Assembly: GCA_016293915.1 (NCBI GenBank)
Contig: JAEDCY010000038.1
Coordinates: 1 to 24,504 of the forward strand
DNA length: 24,504 nt
Source: Treponema sp.
GTDB taxonomy: Bacteria > Spirochaetota > Spirochaetia > Treponematales > Treponemataceae
Reading direction: 5' to 3'
Shown in pieces: positions 1 to 5,701 of the stretch. A program made the position numbers and the translations under genes. Below the pieces are notes generated by a model. That model had not been told where the DNA came from. It saw nothing but the letters and a program-made list of their open reading frames with translations, and made no database searches. Numbering within the stretch: the stretch's first letter is position 1; each line of letters starts with the position of its first letter.

Positions 1-30
1 TTCTGAGCCAGGATCAAACTCTCCATGATT
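1..30 (-). rRNA. rrs: 16S ribosomal RNA, 5' end (partial)
   Basis: On the minus strand these bases read GAGTTTGATCCTGGCTCAG, the near-universal sequence at the 5' end of bacterial 16S rRNA. The gene runs off the left edge, so only about 30 bases are present and the exact mature 5' end (about position 27-33) is an estimate. The promoter and leader lie to its right, so transcription runs leftward. Confidence 0.95.
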
Positions 31-270
31 ATTTCAATAGCCCGAAGGCTAATGATTTTCACATAAACAGTTCAATTCTAACTATTATATTAGTTGAAAT
101 TGATTTTTGGTTCGGTTTTAGAAAAACCGATAAAAATGTAGTCAATTTTGTTACAGAACGAAACTAGCGATTTCTCGCTTATTTCGTTTAGAACCTTATT
201 CGTTCTATTCTTTCCTTCCCTGTTATGTCAAAAAACTGTTTTTACCTTGCAACCTTGTGTTGCGACGGTG
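31..270 (-). other. rRNA operon leader with hairpins
   Basis: This is the transcribed spacer between the predicted rRNA start (about 270) and the 16S 5' end. Three inverted repeats are visible. Positions 38-51 form, in the RNA, a 5-bp stem closed by a C(UUCG)G tetraloop, just before the 16S. Positions 112-130 form an 8-bp stem (TCGGTTTT / AAAACCGA). Positions 157-188 form a long hairpin (AACGAAA, then AGCGA/TCGCT around a small loop, then TTTCGTT). They may be processing stems or antitermination structures. I found no confident boxA. A second TTGACA at 226-231 (minus) has only a poor -10 partner. Confidence 0.6.
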
Positions 271-276
271 AAGACT

Positions 277-305
277 AATATATAGATTTAGTAAAAACTT
301 GTCAA
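277..305 (-). promoter_or_regulatory. rRNA promoter (sigma70 type)
   Basis: On the minus strand a perfect -35 TTGACA (300-305) is separated by exactly 17 bp from a -10 TATATT (277-282). The predicted start is near position 270, about 240 bases upstream of the 16S gene. The spacing, the near-consensus boxes and the A/T-rich block immediately upstream make this a strong stable-RNA promoter. Confidence 0.88.
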
Positions 306-360
306 CAGAATTTTATATTTTTTTTGATTTTTTTTTAATTTTCTTTATATTTTTTTTCAG
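306..360 (-). promoter_or_regulatory. UP-element-like A/T tract upstream of rRNA promoter
   Basis: Directly upstream of the -35 box the minus strand is almost pure A/T, with runs of A separated by short T-containing breaks. This is the composition expected of an UP element bound by the RNA polymerase alpha C-terminal domain. The stretch from here to about 455 holds no gene that I can see. Confidence 0.55.
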
Positions 361-454
361 CCTCATTTCATCAGAGTTTTTCCAAGCATTTCATGTACTA
401 ATTATTACATTTCGTGTCCTTATTTAAATATTTATATTTTTACACGCTAGGCTA

Positions 455-463
455 TGGTATACT
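455..463 (+). promoter_or_regulatory. Extended -10 promoter
   Basis: TG-G-TATACT is an extended -10 element (TGnTATACT), with TATACT at 458-463. No good -35 lies 16-18 bp upstream, as is usual for extended -10 promoters. The predicted start near 470 would serve the decayed gene beginning at 507. Confidence 0.4.
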
Positions 464-506
464 AAATCATTCAAAGCTATTTGATTTATAAAAGAAGAAC
501 ACAAAT

Positions 507-987
507 TTGAAATTCATTTTTCCGGCAAACCTTTACTGCGACGTAAGGATTGAAGACGATAAGACCGCCTGTTATTCCATGCAGAATGACGAGGCTCTGG
601 CTAACAACGAAGTTTGCATAAAAGGTGCATGGATATATCAATCAAAGAAATCAAAGTAACAAACGCTAACTTCTGGTACACAAGTAAAATAAAAAACTTT
701 ATACCAGTAAAGGAACTGAAATAATTCAAGACTACCAGCGCTGTGCATTAGGAATGTGGTTTCCGATTGCAGGAAAAGACAATGTTGCTGTTGTACCTGG
801 CGACTATGTCTGCGTTCTTTCTCCAAGTGTGACTTCGGTCTTTACTAATGAAAGCTGGCACTGATAAGCCGGAAGATATCATTAAGGGAGTATTGGGGAT
901 GATTTACAGTTCTTTAGCGGAACCTGCGGCAAAATGGACAAAGCATAAGCGCTTGTATGATAAATACGGGGCGTTGCGGGGTGTCCC
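507..987 (+). pseudogene. Decayed TldD/PmbA-family protease gene
   Basis: Coding-like sequence continues through three reading frames. Frame 1 starts at TTG 507 (stop 657) and reads CDVRIEDDKTACYSMQN, like the N-terminal domain of TldD-type proteases. The frame starting at ATG 629 (stop 722) continues with NANFWYTSK. The frame from 712 (stop 862) contains VPGDYVCVLSPSVTSVF followed by NESWH, which resembles the TldD segment leading into the HExxxH zinc motif. The motif is broken (N for H) and cut off. The frame from 848 reads AGTDKPEDIIKGV, like the later TldD segment with the pattern PGKSTPQEIIESV. So one gene carries at least two frameshifts and a large internal deletion that joins the zinc motif to a C-terminal segment. 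It runs into a GC-rich repeat at 968. The family call rests on remembered motifs; the disruption itself is plain. Confidence 0.62.
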
Positions 988-1046
988 CGCAGAAGGGGTA
1001 GCGGAAAACGCCGGCAGGCGGTTGGAGCGAGGGGGAGACTTCCCCC
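968..1046 (+). repeat. GC-rich interspersed repeat, copy A
   Basis: This GC-rich block is flanked by AT-rich DNA. It has hairpins at both ends: GCGGGG/CCCCGC (976-981 with 985-990) and GGGGGA/TCCCCC (1031-1036 with 1041-1046). The centre includes GGGGTAGCG and GAGCGAGGGGGAGAC. The same layout occurs inverted at 2450-2534 and in the same orientation at 3471-3548, both inside metH. Here it separates two decayed genes. Confidence 0.8.
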
Positions 1047-1064
1047 TACTTTATGGAGATTAAA

Positions 1065-1464
1065 ATGAAAAAGGAAAAATATATTAGTACATACGTTTAT
1101 TCGGAAGTAAAGATTGTTGAAAACGAAATTGTTTCTTGTAATAAATTTGACATGACTTCTACTTCTTTCAGAGTTTACAAGGACGATTTAGTTGGCGTGC
1201 ATTTTCAGCAGGGAAAAATGACTGACAAGGAAGGCTAAGGCTGAGCTTGCTTACCTGCGTAAGGCTCAACCGGACTTTACTTTTAGCGGAAATTTTTATT
1301 CCAACTCATATTATGAAGCTCAGAAAAACTCTGAGGGTATGAATTATCAGATTTGGGACGGTCACAACGGAGCGGGAATTTCTTTTAAGCACAAGGACAG
1401 TAAGGAGCTGACCGACGGTGGAAAGATTCTTGGCCGACTGCCGCCTTTTACCAAGTTCGTGTGA
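1065..1464 (+). pseudogene. Frameshifted gene, probably PmbA/TldD-like N-terminal part
   Basis: ATG 1065 follows a good Shine-Dalgarno (GGAG, 7-base spacing). The first frame encodes 57 residues (YSEVKIVENEIVSC, FRVYKDDLVGVHFQQGKM) and stops at 1236-1238. Coding-like sequence then continues in another frame (KAELAYLRKAQPDFTFSGNF onward) to TGA 1462-1464, so one frameshift lies near 1225-1240. The N-terminal pattern matches that of TldD/PmbA proteins, and the family often occurs as adjacent pairs, which fits the preceding remnant. The C-terminal catalytic part is absent, so this is a broken gene. The part after the frameshift is not recognised. Confidence 0.55.
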
Positions 1465-1472
1465 CACAGTCT

Positions 1473-1500
1473 GCACTGACACTACAGCACTGACACTACT
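1473..1500 (+). repeat. 14-bp tandem duplication
   Basis: The unit GCACTGACACTACA is followed directly by GCACTGACACTACT, two copies differing at the last base. It lies between the decayed gene and metH. No function is evident. Confidence 0.7.
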
Positions 1501-1523
1501 TACCCGTGACGCGACCGCCGCAA

Positions 1524-1529
1524 TATGAT
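1524..1529 (+). promoter_or_regulatory. Possible metH -10 box
   Basis: TATGAT ends 12 bases before the preferred metH ATG at 1542. The best -35 match is weak (TTACCC at 1500-1505, 18 bp away). If used, the transcript would start near 1536 with only about 6 bases of leader, excluding the GTG at 1506 as a start. Confidence 0.3.
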
Positions 1530-1541
1530 AAACTCAAGCCT

Positions 1542-4169
1542 ATGAAAAAACTTGGTGATTTATTAGGCAAAGAGCTTTTATTTTTTGACGGCGGAACAGG
1601 AACTGTTTTACAGGGAATGGGTTTAAAACCCGGTGAACTTCCTGAAACCTGGAATATAAAACACCCGGACCGTATAGTTCAGCTGCACTACAATTATTTT
1701 GCAGCAGGCTCTAATATTGTAAACACAAATACTTTTGGTGCCTTTATCACCAAGTTTCCACTGGAGCTGGAAAGACTGATTGCAGCTGCAATTGATAATG
1801 CGAATGCAGCACGCGACAAGATTCTTCTGGAAAATCCTGATGAAAATTATTTCATCGCCTTTGATATTGGTTCCTGCGGCAAGCTTCTTAAGCCCATGGG
1901 CGACCTTGATTTTGAAGACTGCGTAAAGCTTTTTAAGAAAACTTTCCGTGCAGCTTTTGATAAAAAAATCGACTGTGTAATGATAGAAACTATGAACGAC
2001 GGCTATGAATCAAAGGCTGCCGTTCTTGCCGCGAAAGAAACAATGGAAGAATTAGGAATTTCAGAAGGCGATTTCCCGATTATTGTCAGTAACGTTTATG
2101 ACAAAGAATGCCGCACCCTCAGCGGCTCCTGCCCGGAGACAATGGTTGCCATGCTGGAAGGTCTCGGCGTTTCTGCGGTTGGTGTAAACTGTAGCCTTGG
2201 CCCTCTTGAAATGAAGCCGACTGTTGAACGCCTTTGCCGGGCTGCTACTGTGCCGGTTCTCGTAAAGCCTAATGCAGGACTCCCTAAGGTTTTGGATGGT
2301 CGCACAGTATTTGACGTTGAAGCACCAGAGTTTGTAGAAGCAATGAAAGAGCTTGCTGCGCTGGGACCGATGATTCTTGGTGGCTGCTGCGGAACTACGC
2401 CGGAGTATATCAAGCTGTTAACTGATAGCCGTAAGGAGTTAGCAAGAAAGGGGGAAGTCTCCCCCTCGCTTCAGCCCGCAAGCGGTCTTTCGCTACCCCC
2501 TCTGCGGGGCTCAAACGCCGCCCCGCAACGCCCCGCTATCGGCTGTGTATCTTCCAACACCAAAGTCGTATACTTTGGCGGGCCTAACAGACCTGTTCTC
2601 ATTGGAGAGCGAATTAACCCGACCGGTAAAAAGAAGTTTAAGGAAGCACTGCGCGCAGGAAACATTCCATACATTATTCACCAGGGAATGGAACAGGAAG
2701 AAGCCGGCGCTCAGGTACTGGATGTAAACGTAGGCCTTCCTGAAATTGACGAAAAAGAAATGATGCTTCGCGTTCTAGAAGAACTACAGAACGTAACTAC
2801 CCTGCCACTTCAGATAGACACAACAAAGCCGGACGTTATGGAAGCAGCCCTGCGCCGCTACAACGGAAAGGCAATGATAAACTCTGTTAACGGCAAGCAG
2901 GAAATTATGGATACAGTATTCCCGCTTGTAAAAAAATACGGCGGTCTGGTTGTTGCTTTGACTCTGGACGAGGACGGTATTCCGGAAGACAGTGCCCGCC
3001 GCGTTGAAATTGCAAGAAAGATTTATGCAGAGGCTGCAAAATACGGAATCAAAAAATCTGACATTATTATAGACCCGCTTGCCATGGCTGTTAGTTCAGA
3101 CTCACGCGCCGGCATTGCAACTATGGAAACAGTACGTGCCATTCACGAGATGGGAGGGCTCACCAGCCTTGGTATTTCAAACGTTAGCTTTGGCTTACCA
3201 CTCCGCGAGTTTGTAACTGCCAGCTTCTTTACACTTTGTATGGGAGCAGGACTTTCTGCTGCAATTATGAATCCTCTTCAGGGTGAAATGATTAAGGCCT
3301 GGAGATGTTATAATCTGCTTTCCGGTCGTGACGAAAACTGTACGGATTATATTAACTGGAGCACGGTGGAAGGTGAGAGACTTGCCAACATGGTGGTTTC
3401 GACAGGCTCAACCACCGCAATTACAGGCTCAACCACCGCAATTACAGGTTCAAGCGCCGGCGGAAATGCAGGGGGCGCTACGGGGGGAAATCCCCCCGTT
3501 AGAGGGGGTTGCGAGCAACAAAGTGCGAGCGAGGGGGAGACCTCCCCCACCTCACATCTAAGCAACGCAATAATTCACGGACTGAAAACCGATGCCGCCG
3601 CGGCGACCCGAGAACTCTTAAAAAACACCGAGGCCCTCACTATCATCAACGAGCACCTGATTCCGGGACTGGACTACGTTGGAAAACGTTTTGAGAAAAA
3701 GACTATGTACCTGCCACAACTGCTCATGGCGGCAGAAGCGGCTAAGGCAGCTTTTGGTGAGATCCGTGAATTCATGGAAAAGTCAGGTAAAAAGGGAGCC
3801 CCTAAGGGAAAGATTATTATCGCAACTGTCAAAGGCGACATTCATGACATCGGTAAAAACATTGTGAAGGTTCTGCTTGAAAATTATGATTTTGAAGTAA
3901 TTGACCTGGGTAAGGACGTGCCTCCGGAAGTTGTAGTTGAAGCCTGCAAAAAAGATCATGTTATGCTGGTTGGACTTTCTGCTTTGATGACGACGACAGT
4001 TGCCGCTATGGAAGAGACAATCAAGCTGCTTCGCAAGGAATGTCCGTGGGCAAAGATCTGCGTTGGCGGCGCTGTAATGACTCAAGAATACGCAGACCAG
4101 ATTGGCGCAGACTTCTACGGTAAAGATGCTATGGATACTGTGAGGTTCGCTCTAGAACTCTTTAAGTAA
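1542..4169 (+). CDS. metH: Cobalamin-dependent methionine synthase, without activation domain, carrying inserted repeats
   Basis: This enzyme transfers a methyl group from methyltetrahydrofolate through cobalamin to homocysteine, making methionine. The 875-residue product contains, in order: a homocysteine S-methyltransferase domain (FDGGTGTVLQ near the start; zinc ligands C217 in GVNCSLGP and C282-C283 in GGCCGTTP); a methyltetrahydrofolate (pterin) domain (GERINPTGKKKF, DVNVGLPEID, QIDTTKPDV); then the B12 cap and B12-binding domain with the DxHxxG motif GDIHDIGKN (axial His about 768). It ends after the B12 domain, so the S-adenosylmethionine-binding reactivation domain of the roughly 1,200-residue E. 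coli type is missing. Repeat-derived in-frame inserts occupy about residues 304-331 (between the Hcy and pterin domains) and 617-669 (between the pterin and cap domains). The start is chosen at ATG 1542, where homology begins; GTG 1506 would add 12 residues. Neither has a clear ribosome site. Confidence 0.93.
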   Translation: MKKLGDLLGKELLFFDGGTGTVLQGMGLKPGELPETWNIKHPDRIVQLHYNYFAAGSNIVNTNTFGAFITKFPLELERLIAAAIDNANAARDKILLENPDENYFIAFDIGSCGKLLKPMGDLDFEDCVKLFKKTFRAAFDKKIDCVMIETMNDGYESKAAVLAAKETMEELGISEGDFPIIVSNVYDKECRTLSGSCPETMVAMLEGLGVSAVGVNCSLGPLEMKPTVERLCRAATVPVLVKPNAGLPKVLDGRTVFDVEAPEFVEAMKELAALGPMILGGCCGTTPEYIKLLTDSRKELARKGEVSPSLQPASGLSLPPLRGSNAAPQRPAIGCVSSNTKVVYFGGPNRPVLIGERINPTGKKKFKEALRAGNIPYIIHQGMEQEEAGAQVLDVNVGLPEIDEKEMMLRVLEELQNVTTLPLQIDTTKPDVMEAALRRYNGKAMINSVNGKQEIMDTVFPLVKKYGGLVVALTLDEDGIPEDSARRVEIARKIYAEAAKYGIKKSDIIIDPLAMAVSSDSRAGIATMETVRAIHEMGGLTSLGISNVSFGLPLREFVTASFFTLCMGAGLSAAIMNPLQGEMIKAWRCYNLLSGRDENCTDYINWSTVEGERLANMVVSTGSTTAITGSTTAITGSSAGGNAGGATGGNPPVRGGCEQQSASEGETSPTSHLSNAIIHGLKTDAAAATRELLKNTEALTIINEHLIPGLDYVGKRFEKKTMYLPQLLMAAEAAKAAFGEIREFMEKSGKKGAPKGKIIIATVKGDIHDIGKNIVKVLLENYDFEVIDLGKDVPPEVVVEACKKDHVMLVGLSALMTTTVAAMEETIKLLRKECPWAKICVGGAVMTQEYADQIGADFYGKDAMDTVRFALELFK
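2450..2534 (-). repeat. GC-rich interspersed repeat, copy B (in frame in metH)
   Basis: Read on the minus strand this copy matches copy A almost along its length: GGGGCGTTGCGGGG at one end, GGGGGTAGCG in the middle, and GAGCGAGGGGGAGACTTCCC at the other end. It has the same terminal palindromes (GGGGGA/TCCCCC and GCGGGG/CCCCGC). It lies in the metH linker between the homocysteine and pterin domains, where it encodes a Pro/Ser/Arg-rich stretch without stop codons. Confidence 0.85.
3402..3464 (+). repeat. 21-bp in-frame tandem repeat in metH
   Basis: Two identical 21-bp units (ACAGGCTCAACCACCGCAAT plus T) at 3402-3422 and 3423-3443 are followed by a diverged third (3444-3464). Each encodes seven residues: TGSTTAI, TGSTTAI, TGSSAGG. 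The sequence GTGGTTTCGA just before and CTCAACCACCG inside match the arms of the palindromic repeat at 22501-22575, suggesting the array grew from a fragment of that family. Confidence 0.85.
3471..3548 (+). repeat. GC-rich interspersed repeat, copy C (in frame in metH)
   Basis: This is a third copy of the family at 968-1046, in the same orientation. It has a perfect CGGGGGG/CCCCCCG hairpin (3481-3498), a central GGGGGTTGCGAGC, and a closing GGGGGAG/CTCCCCC palindrome (3533-3548). It is read in a different frame from copy B, encoding a Gly/Pro/Ser-rich linker between the MetH pterin and B12-cap domains. Confidence 0.82.
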
Positions 4170-4191
4170 TTACTAAAAAATTAAACAGTTT

Positions 4192-4368
4192 TTATGATAT
4201 TTGAGTGCGGAGTGGAAAAATACATCAGACTGCATCGAGGAGTTTTGGCGCTTAGCCATCGAAAACAATCCGAGGATTTTTCAAAGAAAAACCGCAGGAT
4301 TGTTAACGCAAAAACTAGCTCGCCCGCAGTCTGATGTATTTTTCCACGGGAGCGCTCAAATATCATAA
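4192..4368 (+). other. Long structured element 1 (candidate structured RNA or fold-conserved repeat)
   Basis: The whole intergenic space folds on itself. The outer helix 4192-4208/4352-4368 is 17 bp and contains a T-G wobble. An asymmetric internal loop follows, GGA (4209-4211) against GGGA (4348-4351). The inner helix 4212-4233/4326-4347 is a perfect 22 bp. A second internal loop, AT (4234-4235) against CCC (4323-4325), leads to a CGAG/CTCG helix. The apical part branches further (AGTTTT/AAAACT; AACAATCC/GGATTGTT; a GGATTTTTC/GAAAAACC hairpin). The same plan recurs on the minus strand at 7063-7208. It lies between the ends of convergent genes; T-rich sequence follows at 4373-4389, so it could also end metH transcription. 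The 61-codon minus-strand reading frame inside it looks incidental. Confidence 0.82.
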
Positions 4369-4387
4369 GACGTCTTTTTATTGTTTT

Positions 4388-5701
4388 TTAGTCAAATACT
4401 TTTTTACGCCACTCTTTTTCGTAATCATGGAGAGTTTGCGACTGTTCTCCTTCTGCGCTTGTTACAGCACCTTTAATATATGGTTCAACAACTAACGTTC
4501 GGTAGCTTTCCCATCGCGCCGGAAGTTTTTGTGGAACAGTAAGCATCTGTGCAGGAGGCAAATTCGTAAGCAACTGATTATAATAAACAGGAAGAACATG
4601 TTCTGTTACATCACGTATAGAAGAAAAACCGCCGGCAATTCCAAACAAATCTGTCTCCAGATTCATTCTGTCCTTTGACTCAAGAATATCCCTCTGATTT
4701 ACTGACTGAAAGAACCATGATATAAATTCGGTGGCTCCTACCTGATTTGCAGCCTTTTTATAAATTCCCATCATCGTACATGAATCTTCAATGAAGATAG
4801 AATCATTATTAACTATCCATCGGTAGTCTACAGACAAATCCTGCTCTTTTAAAATCTTAAAAAGATTATCACTTGTTGTATAAGCAAAGAGAGTTCTTCC
4901 TGATGAAACCTGACGGTAATACGGCATGAACAGATATTTAAAAGTAAAATCTTCTTCTATCTGGGGAGATGAATTTTCTTTATAAATCCAGTCACGAAGG
5001 TTTGTAACCGAATCATTGAGAGCCTGCCCATCCCAGGAAATTTCACCTTTTTCTTCTCTGAAATCAGCTCCCTGCATTTTTGCAACTAGATACAAAAACT
5101 CATTATTTCCAAGAGGAGTGAATCCAATTTTTGTATAAGCGCCTTTTTTATTCTTTGCATTGAAAGCAGAGGCCGTACTGCGAATCTGATCAAAAGACAA
5201 AACATAACTGTCTGGTATCAGTTCTTTATTATCTGTAGAAAAAATTATAGCGGGAAGATTAAAACTTACCGGAAGAAGAAACTGAACATGCTTACGCTTT
5301 CCGGAATCCAGAAGCTGTGGATAAAAAATATCCGAAGTAAGTTTTTTTGTATCAAAAAGATAATCAAGTGATTTGAAGTTTTTTTGCGGTGAATCTGTAC
5401 GAAGCCAGGAACCAACAATAATATCAGGCGGATTTTCATCTTTTGCAGGCGGCAGTGAAAGAGCCGGATTTTCTTTATACACAAGAATTGCACAGTTATC
5501 TGTATGCTGACGATTAAAAAGCTCGATGTATTGAGCAAATTCCCGGCAACTGGTCCAGATAACAATACGATTCTGCTGATATACAGTACGTTTTCTGCTT
5601 CCGGCCTTGTTTACGCAGCCGGACAGCATGAGTCCCGTACAGATTAAAAGAGATGAAAAAATAAACTTAGAACGCTTCAATATCAAATTTTTACAATGCA
5701 T
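4388..5701 (-). CDS. Solute-binding-protein-like lipoprotein
   Basis: This 437-residue protein has a signal peptide (residues about 9-28) with lipobox LSGC and lipidation at Cys29, so it should sit on the membrane exposed to the periplasm. The mature part has the look of an extracellular solute-binding protein of the sugar-binding family 1 type. It begins with a beta strand and aromatic turn (RIVIWTSCREFAQYIELFN), then PPDIIVGSW, a middle FNLPAIIFSTDNKELIP segment and GIYKKAANQ near the later hinge. It overlaps the end of the upstream aminotransferase by 11 bases (ATG at 5701, inside GATGCATTGTAA), so the two are probably cotranscribed and translationally coupled. No ABC permease or ATPase gene is next to it, so the ligand and partner are unknown. 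Assignment is by overall pattern, not by a decisive motif. Confidence 0.75.
   Translation of the reverse strand: MHCKNLILKRSKFIFSSLLICTGLMLSGCVNKAGSRKRTVYQQNRIVIWTSCREFAQYIELFNRQHTDNCAILVYKENPALSLPPAKDENPPDIIVGSWLRTDSPQKNFKSLDYLFDTKKLTSDIFYPQLLDSGKRKHVQFLLPVSFNLPAIIFSTDNKELIPDSYVLSFDQIRSTASAFNAKNKKGAYTKIGFTPLGNNEFLYLVAKMQGADFREEKGEISWDGQALNDSVTNLRDWIYKENSSPQIEEDFTFKYLFMPYYRQVSSGRTLFAYTTSDNLFKILKEQDLSVDYRWIVNNDSIFIEDSCTMMGIYKKAANQVGATEFISWFFQSVNQRDILESKDRMNLETDLFGIAGGFSSIRDVTEHVLPVYYNQLLTNLPPAQMLTVPQKLPARWESYRTLVVEPYIKGAVTSAEGEQSQTLHDYEKEWRKKVFD

Noticed and set aside
203..231. A second rRNA promoter in the leader (TTGACA at 226-231, minus)
   Set aside because: The -35 is perfect, but no -10 with more than three matching bases lies at 16-18 bp, so it is not listed as a promoter.
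968..1046. CRISPR array or integron-type repeat
   Set aside because: Copies are single, dispersed and in mixed orientation with no regular spacers. No cas or integrase gene is present.
2450..3548. metH as a pseudogene because of the repeat insertions
   Set aside because: The frame stays open through all insertions, and all key motifs (zinc cysteines, pterin motifs, DxHxxG) are intact. It is probably functional.
4181..4366. A 61-codon minus-strand reading frame inside structured element 1
   Set aside because: It lies fully within the paired arms and has no ribosome site or recognisable protein pattern. The matching element at 7063-7208 does not keep an equivalent peptide.
4192..4368. Element 1 explained only as a metH terminator
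   Set aside because: The stem is far longer than needed, has conserved internal loops, and a relative lies in a divergent promoter region where no terminator is expected. Termination may be a side function.
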